A stretch of 64,000 nt of DNA from Chenggangzhangella methanolivorans (GCF_019797865.1 NZ_CP081869.1:3734501-3798500), one strand, 5' to 3'; counted from the stretch's first letter, positions 1 through 8,491 are shown. Program-made: numbers and translations. The notes: generated by a model from the sequence alone, not told the origin.

Positions 1-41
1 CCTGTCGTGGCCGGCCCCCATCGAGTGGTCCGGTTGGAATG

Positions 42-928
42 TTAGTTCATGAGCGGCGCTGACGCGACGGTTGGCGTGGCCGGCGGAGCTGGTCGGGGTT
101 GCGCAGCCGGCCATAGCGCGACCTCCGGCGCAGGCGGCCTGTAGCCAAGCGACGAGTGCGGGCGGACAGCGTTGTAATGCCGCCGCCAACCTTCGATCAC
201 GGCCTTGGCCTCGGCGAGCGAGTAGAAGATCTCGCCGTTGAGAAGCTCGTCCCGCAGCCGGGCGTTGAAGCTCTCGCAGTAGCCATTCTCCCAAGGACTG
301 CCTGGCTCGATGAAGGCGGTTCGAGAGCCGACGGCCGCGATCCATTCACGGACGGCCTTGGCCGCGAACTCTGGACCGTTGTCCGACCTGATGTGGACCG
401 GCGCGCCGCGCAGGATGAACAGGTCCGACAGAACGTCGATCACGTCGGTCGACCGGAGCCTCCGCCCGATCCGGATCGCCAGGCATTCGCGTGTGAACTG
501 GCTGCGCCGACCTTCGGTTCGTCGATCACGTTGAGCATCCTGAACTTACGGCCGTCATGCGTGCGATCCTCGACGAAGTCGTAGGACCAGACGTGGTTCG
601 GCCGTTCAGGCCGCAGCCGGACACATGAGCCGTCGTTGAGCCAGAGCCGCCCGCGCCTGGGCTGCTTCACCGGAACCTTCAGCCCCTCCCGTCTCCAGAT
701 CCGTTCGACGCGCTTCAGGTTCACGCTCCAGCCGGCGGAGCGCAGCAGAGCCGCGATCCGCCTGTAGCCGTAACGGCCATACTGGACAGCCAGCGCCACG
801 ATATCGGCGGTCAGCGCCGCTTCGTTGTCAGGCCGGGTCGGGATCTTCCGCTGCGTCGATCGGTGCTGGCCGAGCACGAGGCAGGCACGGCGCTCCGTCA
901 CGCCGAGCTTGCTCACCACACGGTCCAC
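42..928 (-). pseudogene. IS3-family transposase OrfB (DDE integrase), broken by a 20-bp insertion
   Basis: The catalytic half of an IS3 transposase in two frames. The upstream part (928 to about 515) holds the HTH_21 region and the first catalytic Asp (VWSYDFVEDRT). The downstream part holds the second Asp (IRSDNGPEF) and the catalytic Glu ([10 protein letters not shown]). Between them, right after the codons for VIDE, twenty extra bases (about 502-521) shift the frame. Without them the protein reads on through [19 protein letters not shown], which is normal for the family. With them, the DDE triad is split over two reading frames, so this copy should be inactive unless the insertion is a sequence artefact. 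Confidence 0.8.
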
Positions 929-954
929 GCAGTCCCGGCGACGGGCGGGGCTGA

Positions 955-1230
955 TCAGTTTCCCCTGGCCGCCTCCGCCAGGATCATCTTGTCGAGCGTC
1001 AGGTCCGACACCGCTCGTCGAAGCCGGGCATTCTCCGCCTCGAGCTCCTTCAGGCGTTTCACTTGATCGCCCTTCAGCCCGCCATACTCGGTGCGCCAGC
1101 GATAGAACGTCACTTCGGTCACGCCGATCGAACGGATCGCTTCCGCCACCGGTCGACCTTGCGCGGTCAGAACCTCCACCTGCCGCAGCTTCGCGACGAT
1201 CTCTTCAGGCGCGTGCCTCTTCCTCGGCAT
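955..1230 (-). CDS. IS3-family transposase OrfA (helix-turn-helix)
   Basis: A 91-residue protein starting [19 protein letters not shown], typical of IS3/IS407 OrfA: an HTH region (about residues 20-55, with [13 protein letters not shown]) followed by a leucine-zipper-like stretch ([18 protein letters not shown]). It normally binds the element ends and, through a -1 ribosomal frameshift, is fused to OrfB. A run of G and A residues just before the OrfA stop, around 957-964 on the minus strand, is a plausible slippage site, because the OrfB frame is open there and reads on into the catalytic protein. I chose the ATG at 1230 because IS3 OrfA proteins usually begin with this kind of basic leader; an upstream ATG at 1260 is possible. 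Confidence 0.85.
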   Translation of the reverse strand: MPRKRHAPEEIVAKLRQVEVLTAQGRPVAEAIRSIGVTEVTFYRWRTEYGGLKGDQVKRLKELEAENARLRRAVSDLTLDKMILAEAARGN

Positions 1231-1290
1231 CAAGCAGTCCTCCAAATGGCCAAAAGCCATACCTCAGGGAGGACCACTTCTCAGGGGGCA

Positions 1291-2762
1291 GACCAGACCG
1301 TCTACGTGATGACGGGCCGCGAGATCTGGCGGCGGATGGTAAAGTTCTGGGGCGCGCTGTTCGGCATCAACTTCGCCATGGGTGTCGCGACGGGCGTGAC
1401 CATGGAGTTCCAGTTCGGCACGAACTGGGCCTACTACAGCCATTACGTCGGTGACGTGTTTGGGGCGCCGCTCGCCATCGAGGGCATGATGGCCTTCTTC
1501 CTCGAGGCGACGTTCATCGGCCTGTTCTTCTTCGGCTGGGAGCGGCTCTCACGCGTCGGCCACCTCGTGGTGACCTGGCTGCTCGCGCTCGGCACGGACC
1601 TGTCGGCGCTCTGGATCCTGATCGCCAACGGCTGGATGCAGAACCCGGTCGGGGCGACGTTCAATCCCGACACCATGCGGATGGAGGTCTCCGACTTCTC
1701 CGCGCTGATCTTCAACCCGGTCGCCCAGGCGAAGTTCGTCCACACGGTGAGCGCCGGATACGTCACGGGCGCCGTCTTCGTGCTCGCGATCAGCGCCCTC
1801 TACCTCCTGCGCGGCCGCCACGTGGACCTCGCCAAGCGCTCGGCCACCGTCGCCGCGAGCTTCGGCCTCGCCGCGGCGTGTCGGTCGTCGTGCTCGGCGA
1901 CGAGAGCGGCTACACGACGGGCGAGAACCAGAGGATGAAGCTCGCCGCCATCGAGGCGATGTGGAAAACCGAGCCCGCCCCGGCGTCCTTCACCCTGTTC
2001 GGCATCCCGGACGCTGAGGCGCGCGAGACCCCTACGAGGTAAGGTTCCCTGGATGCTCGGCCTGATCGCCACGCGCTCGATCAGCAAGGAGGTCTCCGGG
2101 ATCGAAGACCTCGTGAAGGACGTCGAGCTTCGGATCCGCTTTGGGCTGATGGCCTACGAGGCGCTCGAGAAGATCAAGGTCGACCGGACCGACGTGATGG
2201 CCCGCGCCAAGCTCGAGGCGACGTCGGGCGAGCTCGGCTACGCGCTGCTGCTGAAGAAGATCCGGCCCGACGTGCTCAACGCGACCGACGCCGAGATCGC
2301 CCAGGCCGCTTGGAGCACCGTGCCGCCCGTGTCGCCGCTGTTCTGGAGCTTCCGGATCATGGTGGCGCTCGGCTTCTTCTTCATCGGCCTGTTCGCGACC
2401 GCCTTCGTGCTGGCGAGCCGGGGCCGCATCGCTTCCTCGCGCGCTTTCCTGTGGGTCGCGCTCCTCGCGCTGCCGACGCCGTGGATCGCCGGCGAACTCG
2501 GCTGGATCGTGGCCGAGGTCGGCCGCCAGCCTTGGGTCATCGAGGGGTGATGCCGACCTTCCTTGCGGTGTCGAGCGTGTCCGCGGGCAACGTCTGGACC
2601 ACGCTGATCGGCTTCGTCGTCTTCTACTCGGCGCTCGCCGTCGTCGACATGTTCCTGATGGTCAAAACGATCCGCATGGGGCCGGACCTCCTGCTCGGCC
2701 CGGCCCGCGACGCCCCGGCGAGCCCCTGGACGCCGCGTCCCGCCGCAATCGCCGCCGAATAA
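1291..2762 (+). pseudogene. cydA: Cytochrome bd ubiquinol oxidase subunit I, 5'-truncated by IS and frame-broken
   Basis: Subunit I of the bd quinol oxidase, which reduces O2 with quinol electrons in the inner membrane. The sequence starts abruptly at the IS end with [13 protein letters not shown], matching residue about 40 of intact CydA, so the first transmembrane helix with the haem b595 ligand (His19 in E. coli) is missing. The b558 ligands remain: His in [13 protein letters not shown] and Met in FRIMVALGF, plus the GRQPW motif of the quinol site. Four one-base deletions are inferred, near 1875, 2027, 2038 and 2547. After correction the reading frame is continuous to the stop at 2762. The Q-loop is of the short type. 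The IS makes this copy non-functional; the small deletions may be sequence errors. Confidence 0.85.
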
Positions 2763-2785
2763 GCCCTCACCCCAGGACCGCTCCC

Positions 2786-3925
2786 ATGACCCTCGATTAC
2801 GAAACCCTGCGCGTCGTCTGGTGGGTGCTGCTCGGCGCCCTCCTGATTGGCTTCGCCGTCATGGACGGCTTCGACCTCGGCGTCGCGACGCTGCTGCCGT
2901 TCGTCGCCCGCACCGACGGCGAGAGGCGCGTCGCCATCAACACCGTCGGCCCGGTCTGGGAGGGCAACCAGGTCTGGCTCGTGCTGGGCGCCGGCGCGAT
3001 CTTCGCCGCCTGGCCCGCGCTCTACGCCGCGGCCTTCTCCGGTTTCTACCTCGCAATGTTCGTGGTGCTCTGGGCGCTGATCCTGCGGCCCGTCGGCTTC
3101 AAGTTCCGCTCGAAGGTCTTGGACCGCCGCTGGCGGGCCTTCTGGGACTGGGCGCTCTTCACCGGGGGCTTCGTGCCCGCGCTGATCTTCGGCGTCGCGG
3201 TCGGCAACGCGCTGCAGGGCGTGCCCTTCCGCTTCGACGATGAGCTCCGCATGACCTACGAGGGCGGGTTTTTCGGCCTGCTCAACCCCTTCGCGCTGTT
3301 TTGCGGCGTGGTCAGCGTCACGATGCTGGTCATGCACGGCGGCACCTACCTCGCCTTGAAGGCGGAAGAGCCCGTGGCGTCGCGGGCTGCGTTCGCCGCC
3401 CGGCAGGCCGCGCTGCTGCTCATCATCGGCATGATGGTGGGCGGCGTGTGCATGGCGCTCGGAATCGACAGCTACCGCATCGTCGGGAAGATCGACCCGG
3501 CGGGTCCGTCGAACCCGCTGCTGAAGAGCGTCGACGTCTCGGTCGGACGCGTCTTCGCGAGCTACGCCGCCCACCTCTGGATGCTGGCCGCCCCGGCCGC
3601 TGCGCTTGCGGGCGCGGCCGTCACAGGCCTGCTGCTGACGAGGCGGCCGAACAGCCTGGCGTTCGTCTCGAGCGCGGTCTCGGTGGCGGGCGTTGTGGCG
3701 ACCGCGGGGGTCAGCCTGTTCCCGTTCCTGCTGCCGTCGTCGATCGCGCCGAACCAGAGCCTCACCGTCTGGGACGCCTCCTCGAGCGAGATGACCCTCA
3801 AGATCATGCTCGCCGCCATCGTGATCTTTCTGCCGATCATCGTCGCCTACACGGCGTGGGTCTACCGCGTGCTGCGCGGCCGCGTGACCCTGGCGGCGAT
3901 CCGAAGCGACACCAGCGCCTACTGA
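2786..3925 (+). CDS. cydB: Cytochrome bd ubiquinol oxidase subunit II
   Basis: A 379-residue polytopic membrane protein, full length for CydB, with the family features WWVLLGALLIGFAVMDGFDLG at the N-terminus (the conserved GFDLG), GPVWEGNQVWLV, and a C-terminal FPFLLPSS helix entry. It pairs with CydA to form the high-affinity, cyanide-tolerant terminal oxidase. It follows cydA by 23 bp and precedes cydX by 12 bp, the standard cydABX order. The reading frame is intact although cydA upstream is disrupted, so either the inactivation is recent or part of the cydA damage is in the sequence data. Confidence 0.95.
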   Translation: MTLDYETLRVVWWVLLGALLIGFAVMDGFDLGVATLLPFVARTDGERRVAINTVGPVWEGNQVWLVLGAGAIFAAWPALYAAAFSGFYLAMFVVLWALILRPVGFKFRSKVLDRRWRAFWDWALFTGGFVPALIFGVAVGNALQGVPFRFDDELRMTYEGGFFGLLNPFALFCGVVSVTMLVMHGGTYLALKAEEPVASRAAFAARQAALLLIIGMMVGGVCMALGIDSYRIVGKIDPAGPSNPLLKSVDVSVGRVFASYAAHLWMLAAPAAALAGAAVTGLLLTRRPNSLAFVSSAVSVAGVVATAGVSLFPFLLPSSIAPNQSLTVWDASSSEMTLKIMLAAIVIFLPIIVAYTAWVYRVLRGRVTLAAIRSDTSAY

Positions 3926-3937
3926 GAGGATTTGCCC

Positions 3938-4030
3938 ATGTGGTACTTCGCCTGGGTTCTCGGCCTCGGCCTCGCGAGCGCGTTCGCGGTGCTGAACGCC
4001 ATGTGGCTCGAGCTCCGTGAAACCGCCTGA
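3938..4030 (+). CDS. cydX: Cytochrome bd oxidase small subunit CydX
   Basis: A 30-residue single-helix membrane protein beginning MWYFAWVLGLGLA and ending WLELRETA. The MWYFAW start and the LNAMW(x)E motif are diagnostic for the CydX/YbgT family, which stabilises the haem centres of bd oxidase. It lies 12 bp after cydB with a weak AGAGGA ribosome-binding site, and its last 14 bases overlap the next gene. Confidence 0.9.
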   Translation: MWYFAWVLGLGLASAFAVLNAMWLELRETA

Positions 4031-4721
4031 AGCCGGGCTGGCTGCGGGCGGAGGCACGCCGCCGCTGTTCAAGTACGTCCGGCTGCCGAAGGATTCGAAG
4101 AGCGTCCGGCCGGCCGCGGCCAATCCTCATCCCGGCGCGGTCGAGGCGGCGCTGCGCTGGTTCGGCAAGCACCCGAGCGCGCTTCGGGAAGCCGAGGCGC
4201 GCGTGCTTCAGCACGCCGCCGAGCGCCGGGTCGTCACGCGTCGTCCCGGGACCGACCGGGACGAGCTGACCTTCGGGCAGAGGCTCGCCGACCGCGTCGC
4301 CGAGCTCGGCGGCTCCTGGGGCTTCATTCTCGGCTTCGGAGCATGCTTCGTGGCGTGGGCCGGGTTGAACTCGTACGCGCTGGCGCGTCCGTTTGACCCT
4401 TACACCTACATCTTCCTGAACCTGCTGCTGTCGATGCTCGCCGCGATCCAGGCCCCCGTCATCATGATGAGCCAGAACCGCCAGGTCGCGAAGGACCGCG
4501 AGACGGCCGCCCTCGACTACGAGGTCAACCTCAAGGCGGAGATCGAGATCATGGCGCTCCACGACAAGCTCGATCGCATGCGCGACGAGCATCTCGTCAG
4601 TCTGCTCAAGAAGCAGCAAGAGCAGATCGATCTGCTGACGAAGCTGGTGCAGGACGGGAACGAGAAGTCCGTCCCGCCGGCGACGGCCGCGGGCGTCGAC
4701 GACGGGCGCACCGCGGCTTAA
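4017..4721 (+). CDS. DUF1003 membrane protein
   Basis: A 234-residue protein with a soluble N-terminal third (about 1-95), two closely spaced transmembrane helices (about 100-145, WGFILGFGACFVAWAGLN and YIFLNLLLSMLAAIQAPVI) and a charged C-terminal coiled coil. This is the DUF1003 architecture; the conserved AAIQAPVIMMSQNRQ segment is clear. The function of the family is unknown. Translation overlaps the end of cydX by 14 bp, so it is part of the cyd operon, suggesting a link with respiratory membranes (inference). The start is the ATG at 4017; the first 70 residues are low in recognisable features. Confidence 0.85.
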   Translation: MKPPEAGLAAGGGTPPLFKYVRLPKDSKSVRPAAANPHPGAVEAALRWFGKHPSALREAEARVLQHAAERRVVTRRPGTDRDELTFGQRLADRVAELGGSWGFILGFGACFVAWAGLNSYALARPFDPYTYIFLNLLLSMLAAIQAPVIMMSQNRQVAKDRETAALDYEVNLKAEIEIMALHDKLDRMRDEHLVSLLKKQQEQIDLLTKLVQDGNEKSVPPATAAGVDDGRTAA

Positions 4722-4897
4722 GGCGCCGCGGTCCCCGACGGCACGACTATCGGGCGGTCGACGGCGAGCAGCGCCAGCACGAAGGGCGTGACGGGGTCGC
4801 CGTCGATGGTCGTGACGTGGCCGACGTGGAAGCCACCTTCCCGGAGCAGGGTCATCTGGTCGACGGCTTCACGTGCGCTGAGGACGACCAGCGTCAC
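4718..4897 (-). CDS. Small hypothetical protein or gene fragment
   Basis: An open frame converging on the DUF1003 gene (stop codons overlap). From a GTG at 4897 it would give about 59 residues (VTLVVLSAREAVDQMTLLRE onward, ending VVPSGTAAP). The same frame stays open and protein-like upstream (SPDWLGG), but I find no convincing start codon or ribosome-binding site. A broken start or a frame error is therefore possible. I do not recognise the family. Confidence 0.25.
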   Translation of the reverse strand: MTLVVLSAREAVDQMTLLREGGFHVGHVTTIDGDPVTPFVLALLAVDRPIVVPSGTAAP

Positions 4898-4995
4898 GCC
4901 GCCGAGCCAGTCGGGCGACTTGATGCAAAAAGACGACGCCCGCTCCTCTTGAAGCGAGCGTCGGGTTCGGGGTCGGAGGGAACTCGCCCGGCCCA

Positions 4996-5826
4996 TCAAT
5001 GCGACATGAACAGGCAGGCCCCGCTGGTCTCGAGCAGGTCGCGGGTGGCCCCGCCGAACAGCCATTCGCGCATGCGGCTGTGTCCATAGGCGCCGGAGAC
5101 GATCAGGTCGGCCCCGATGTCGGAGACGAGGTCAAGGACTTCGCCTGCGACCGAGGTCATCTCCCCGGCATGCAGTGAGGGTCGGCAGGCGACCCCGTGG
5201 CGCGAAAGCCAGGAGCACACGTCTTCGGCGCTCTCGTCTCGGTAATGAGCCGAGGCGGTCATGACCACCACTTCATTCGCTCTCTTCAGAATCGGAAGTG
5301 CGTCCTTGACGGCGCGTCTCGCTTCCCTGGTCTCTTTCCAGGCGACGACGACCTTGTGGCCAGCGAGGAAGTCCTTCTCCGGCGGCACCACCAAGAGCGG
5401 GCGGCCGGCCTCCATGGCGACGACGCCTGGCCAGACACTCATGCTCGGGTCGCTCTGGTCGTATGATGCCCGGCGTCCGACGACGATGAGATCCGCGGCC
5501 CGGGACTGCTGGATCAGAAAACGCGTGGGATCCGAGAGCGAGCAGCGCCACTCGACGTCGTTGCGCGAACCCACGACCGCGTCGAACGTTTTCTTCGCCG
5601 CGGCAATATCCCCGTTGGCGCGACGGCGCTCGTCATCCGCTACCTCTTCGACAGCAAAGTTGATGTCGCTTACGACGGTGATCGGCAGCTCTGCAGCTAC
5701 GCCGATGAAGCGCGCGCCATGCTCGTCCGCCAGCGCGGCGGCAAGCCGCCCGCGGGCCTCGGCCCACGGTCCGAGGTCGAAGTGGGTCATGATGCTGGCA
5801 AAGCCAGCCGCTTTGGTCGCTTCCAT
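4996..5826 (-). CDS. Universal stress protein, UspA family (two-domain)
   Basis: A 276-residue protein of two Usp folds in tandem. The second has the nucleotide-binding pattern ADLIVSGAYGHSRMREWLFGG near the C-terminus; the first has ADLIVVGRR at mid-protein. Usp proteins of this length in alphaproteobacteria often sit with oxygen-regulated genes. I chose the ATG at 5826 (MEATKAAGFASIM) over the upstream ATG at 5904 because the extra leader is not Usp-like and overlaps the putative promoter. An FNR/FixK-type box lies 61 bp upstream. It is divergent to nothing nearby and convergent with the DUF1003 gene. Confidence 0.9.
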   Translation of the reverse strand: MEATKAAGFASIMTHFDLGPWAEARGRLAAALADEHGARFIGVAAELPITVVSDINFAVEEVADDERRRANGDIAAAKKTFDAVVGSRNDVEWRCSLSDPTRFLIQQSRAADLIVVGRRASYDQSDPSMSVWPGVVAMEAGRPLLVVPPEKDFLAGHKVVVAWKETREARRAVKDALPILKRANEVVVMTASAHYRDESAEDVCSWLSRHGVACRPSLHAGEMTSVAGEVLDLVSDIGADLIVSGAYGHSRMREWLFGGATRDLLETSGACLFMSH

Positions 5827-5880
5827 GGCGGTCTCCCTGACGTGTTCGTCACAAGATAGCCCGGCCGCGGTGGACCATCG

Positions 5881-5894
5881 TTGATCTGAGTCAG
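5881..5894 (-). promoter_or_regulatory. Candidate FNR/FixK box upstream of the usp gene
   Basis: The 14-mer TTGATCTGAGTCAG matches the TTGA-N6-TCAA consensus of FNR/FixK regulators at seven of eight defined positions. Its centre lies about 61 bp upstream of the usp start codon, compatible with a site centred near -41.5 and a short leader. The rest of 5827-6086 shows no gene. Binding is inferred, not shown. Confidence 0.45.
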
Positions 5895-6086
5895 AAGGCA
5901 GCACGCCTTCCCCGTCTCGCCGAGCGAGGCTGTGGCTAAGAGCGGACTCAGCTCAGGACGGCTAAGGGTCATAAGCGCATCAGGGCGTACCCTCGTGACA
6001 ACACGATTTCATATCGCCTGTCGGAGACGGCCGAGTAACCCGCGTGTAACCACGGGCGTTCGGAGCGCATCGAAGCGGTAGCCCGA

Positions 6087-6127
6087 AAACGAAGAAAGCC
6101 GCCGGTCTCCGGCGGCTTTCTTCGTTT
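6087..6127 (-). terminator. Hairpin terminator of the tRNA-Gly gene
   Basis: A perfect 17-bp inverted repeat with a 7-base loop (arms starting AAACGAAGAAAGCCGCC) ends in T-rich sequence on either strand. It lies 7 bp beyond the 3' end of the minus-strand tRNA-Gly, and would form a strong bidirectional intrinsic terminator. Confidence 0.8.
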
Positions 6128-6134
6128 GAGAGAC

Positions 6135-6209
6135 TGGAGCGGGCGAAGGGATTCGAACCCTCGACCCCAACCTTGGCAAGGTTGTGCTCTACCCCTGAGC
6201 TACACCCGC
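6135..6209 (-). tRNA. tRNA-Gly (anticodon GCC)
   Basis: On the minus strand the sequence starts GCGGGTGTAGCTCAGGGGTA and ends with an encoded CCA. The acceptor stem pairs GCGGGTG with CGCCCGC, the anticodon arm is CAACC-TTGCCAA-GGTTG, giving GCC, and the T arm contains GGTTCGAATCC. All cloverleaf elements are present, 75 nt including CCA. Confidence 0.97.
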
Positions 6210-6396
6210 ATCGCAGTCGTCTTCGTCGCGGGCGAAGCATGTCGCTCGCGAGAGGCGCCATATGCCGCAACGGCGGAGCGATTGCAAGGCGCTTTCGACG
6301 ACTTGTGGACGCGAACCGCCTCGCGTTATGGCGGCGCGTCCGGAAGCGGCCCCGCCTGATCGCGCGAACGCCCGGCGCTCTGAAGGATTTCGCCCG

Positions 6397-6888
6397 ATGC
6401 CCGCGACCCGCGCCGAACTGTTCGCTTTTCTCGACGGCCTCGGGATCGCGCATGAGACCATCGAGCATCCGGCGGTGTTCACCGTCGCGGAGTCCGCGCA
6501 TCTCCGCGCCCGCATCCAGGGCGGCAAGTCCAAGAACCTGTTCCTCAAGGACAAGAAGGGCCGCTTGTTCCTGTTCACCGCCGAGGACGAGGCCGAGATC
6601 GATCTGAAGACGCTGCACCGGAAGCTCGGCGCGCAGGGACGGTTCTCCTTCGCTTCCGCCGGGCTCCTCGAGGAGGTCTGGGGCGTGCGGCCGGGCTCGG
6701 TCACGCCGTTCGGCGCGATCAACGACGCCGAGGGCCGGGTGACGGTCGGGCTCGACGCCGGCCTCCTGGCGAAGGGCCGGGTCAACTTCCATCCGCTCGA
6801 GAACACCGCCACCACCGCGGTCGCGGCTGAGGATCTCGTGCGTTTCCTGCGCGAGACCGGTCATGAGCCGGTGATCGTCGAGCGCTGA
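6397..6888 (+). CDS. YbaK/ProX-type prolyl-tRNA deacylase
   Basis: A 163-residue single-domain protein of the YbaK/EbsC superfamily (aminoacyl-tRNA deacylase). The family features GGKSKNLFLKDKKG, LHRKLGAQGRFSF, EVWGVRPGSVTPFGAIND and the C-terminal VNFHPLENTATTAV match ProX/ProXp-ala proteins, which hydrolyse mischarged Ala-tRNA(Pro) in the cytoplasm. The ATG at 6397 gives the usual family length; the frame is open further upstream through the tRNA promoter region, but that part is not protein-like. It is convergent with the Lrp-family gene. Confidence 0.9.
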   Translation: MPATRAELFAFLDGLGIAHETIEHPAVFTVAESAHLRARIQGGKSKNLFLKDKKGRLFLFTAEDEAEIDLKTLHRKLGAQGRFSFASAGLLEEVWGVRPGSVTPFGAINDAEGRVTVGLDAGLLAKGRVNFHPLENTATTAVAAEDLVRFLRETGHEPVIVER

Positions 6889-6894
6889 CGGCCC

Positions 6895-7371
6895 TCAGGC
6901 GAGCGCGGAGGGCGTGCGCGCCTCCACCACCTCGCGAATCGCGATGATGGTGCGGAACGAGCGCACGTTCGGGTCGTCGTTCAGCGTCGCGCGTGTGAAG
7001 CGCTCATAGTCCTCCATCGAGGCGACGCGCACCAGCAGCACGAAATCGCTCTCGCCGGTCACGTACCAGGCCTGGTGCACCTCCGGTCGGCCGGCGATCT
7101 TGCGCGCGAAGGCGTCGAGCACGGCCGAGCCCTCGCGCTCCATCGCGACGAGCACATGCATGGTGAGGCCGAGGCCGAGCGCCTCGGGGCGCACCACGGA
7201 GACGTCCGCCGTGATGACGCCCTCGGCGCGCAGCCGCCTGAGGCGACGCAGCACGGCGCTCTCGGACAGCCCGACGGTCTCGGCGAGCGCGCGGGCCGGC
7301 ATCTGGTTGTCCCGGCGCACAAGGTCGAGCAGGCGCCGGTCGAAGGCGTCGAGTTCGGTGAGTTTCGTCAT
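6895..7371 (-). CDS. Lrp/AsnC-family transcriptional regulator
   Basis: A 158-residue regulator with an N-terminal winged helix (about 5-60, LDAFDRRLLDLVRRDNQMPA, ALAETVGLSESAVLRRLRRL) and a C-terminal RAM ligand-binding domain (about 70-150, including WYVTGESDFVLLVRV). Such proteins bind amino acids as octamers and control transport or metabolism genes. It is divergently transcribed from an EamA exporter, and a perfect dyad sits in the shared upstream region, so control of that exporter and of itself is the simplest inference. Confidence 0.92.
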   Translation of the reverse strand: MTKLTELDAFDRRLLDLVRRDNQMPARALAETVGLSESAVLRRLRRLRAEGVITADVSVVRPEALGLGLTMHVLVAMEREGSAVLDAFARKIAGRPEVHQAWYVTGESDFVLLVRVASMEDYERFTRATLNDDPNVRSFRTIIAIREVVEARTPSALA

Positions 7372-7394
7372 CAGACGGCAGCTTGCGCCGGAAA

Positions 7395-7412
7395 CAGTCG
7401 ATTAGGCGACTG
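7395..7412. promoter_or_regulatory. Candidate Lrp-family operator
   Basis: CAGTCG-ATTAGG-CGACTG is a perfect 6+6 inverted repeat with an AT-rich centre in the 137-bp region between the divergent Lrp-family and EamA genes. Its size and AT core resemble Lrp-type sites. It lies 24 bp upstream of the regulator start codon. Confidence 0.45.
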
Positions 7413-7508
7413 AAATCGCCGACATCCGGCGGGGCCTTCAGGATAGAGATCGCCGCGCAGTCCCACCCCGACCGGCGCCGCCGGTCCCTCCAGCCTCAGG
7501 TTCCCGAG

Positions 7509-8426
7509 ATGTCGAGCCCCGCGGCCAGCTCCCAGAGCGCCGGCGCGTCCCCCGATTTCGCTTTTCCGCTCGCGGTGGCGGCGCTCGTCGGCAGCATCGT
7601 GGCGCTGTGCGTCGGCACGTCCTTCGCCAAGGGCCTGTTTGCCGAAGTCGGCGCCGCCGGCGTCACGACGCTGCGCGTCACGATCTCGGCGCTGATCCTC
7701 TGCGCGCTCTGGCGGCCATGGCGCGCGCGGTTCTCGGCCAAGGATCTGCGCTCGGTCGCGCTCTTCGGCGCGGTGCTCGGGACCATGAACCTGCTGTTCT
7801 ATCTCGCGCTGCGCACCGTCCCGCTCGGGATCACGATCGCGATCGAGTTCTCCGGGCCGCTCGCCGTCGCCGTCGCGGGCTCGCGGCGGGCGCTAGATCT
7901 CGTCTGGGTCGGGCTCGCCGTGCTCGGCCTCGGCCTGCTGCTGCCGCTCGGCCACGGGACGAGCGCGCTCGATCCGGTCGGCGTCGCCTGCGCGTTGGGA
8001 GCGGCGGCGTGCTGGGCGGCCTACATCATTCTCGGCAAGCGCGTCGGCCATCTGCATGGCGGGCGCACGATCGCGCTGGCGATGTGCGCCGCGGCGCTCG
8101 TGACGCTGCCCTTCGGCGCGCCCGGCGCGGCGAAGGCCGCATTCGACCCGACGCTGCTCGCGATGGCGGCCGGAGTGGCGGTGCTGTCGAGCGCGATTCC
8201 CTATTCGCTCGAGATCTTTTCGCTGAAACACCTGCCGAGCCAGACCTTCGGCGTGCTGCTCTGCCTCGAGCCCGCAGTCGGCTCGCTCGCGGGGCTTGCG
8301 ATTCTCGGCGAGCGTCTGGCGCTCCTCGAATGGATCGCGATCGGCGCGATCGTCATGGCCTGCGGCGGGGCCGCGGCGAGCGCCGCGAGGCGGCGTCCGG
8401 TCCCGCCCGCCGCCGTCGCGCCCTAA
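7509..8426 (+). CDS. EamA-family (RhtA-like) amino-acid/metabolite exporter
   Basis: A 305-residue inner-membrane protein with ten predicted helices in two EamA repeats (about 15-150 and 160-295). The second repeat contains [30 protein letters not shown], close to the RhtA threonine/homoserine exporter group, with EP and AxLxGxxxLGE-type motifs. It probably exports amino acids or analogues. The ATG at 7509 follows a weak ribosome site; the frame is open to 7383, but the added residues are not typical. The divergent Lrp-family gene is the likely regulator. Confidence 0.88.
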   Translation: MSSPAASSQSAGASPDFAFPLAVAALVGSIVALCVGTSFAKGLFAEVGAAGVTTLRVTISALILCALWRPWRARFSAKDLRSVALFGAVLGTMNLLFYLALRTVPLGITIAIEFSGPLAVAVAGSRRALDLVWVGLAVLGLGLLLPLGHGTSALDPVGVACALGAAACWAAYIILGKRVGHLHGGRTIALAMCAAALVTLPFGAPGAAKAAFDPTLLAMAAGVAVLSSAIPYSLEIFSLKHLPSQTFGVLLCLEPAVGSLAGLAILGERLALLEWIAIGAIVMACGGAAASAARRRPVPPAAVAP

Positions 8427-8463
8427 GGCGCGACGCTTTCGTGACGAAGCGGCTCGCTTTCGA

Positions 8464-8491
8464 TTGACCGTCCCGTGGCTCTTCCTGTAGA
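8464..8491 (+). promoter_or_regulatory. Putative sigma-70 promoter and leader hairpin of rplU-rpmA
   Basis: TTGACC, 16 bases, then TGTAGA lies 129 bp upstream of rplU and would start transcription near 8498. A GC-rich hairpin (CCCGTC / GACGGG, 8494-8512) follows at the start of the transcript. The 193-bp gap to rplU holds no other gene. Confidence 0.45.

Larger units (their letters stand above)
13..1290 (-). mobile_element. IS3-family insertion sequence (IS407-like)
   Basis: About 1.28 kb element carrying orfA and orfB of an IS3-type transposase on the minus strand. The imperfect terminal inverted repeats are visible: the right end read inward is TGCCCCCTGAGAAGTGGTCC (1290 down to 1271) and the left end has GGCCCCCATCGAGTGGTCC (13-31). 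Immediately right of position 1290 the sequence reads in frame into the middle of cydA, so the element probably interrupts that gene. Only 12 bases lie to the left, too few to confirm a target duplication or to find the cydA 5' end. The exact left boundary is uncertain by a few bases. Confidence 0.85.

Noticed and set aside
2624..4123. Minus-strand 499-codon frame opposite cydB
   Set aside because: Antisense shadow of the GC-rich cydB/cydX region, with repetitive Glu/Arg/Asp composition and no domain.
5827..6209. Attachment site of a genomic island at the tRNA-Gly gene
   Set aside because: tRNA-Gly borders the IS/cyd segment, but no integrase gene and no second copy of the tRNA 3' end were seen in the window.
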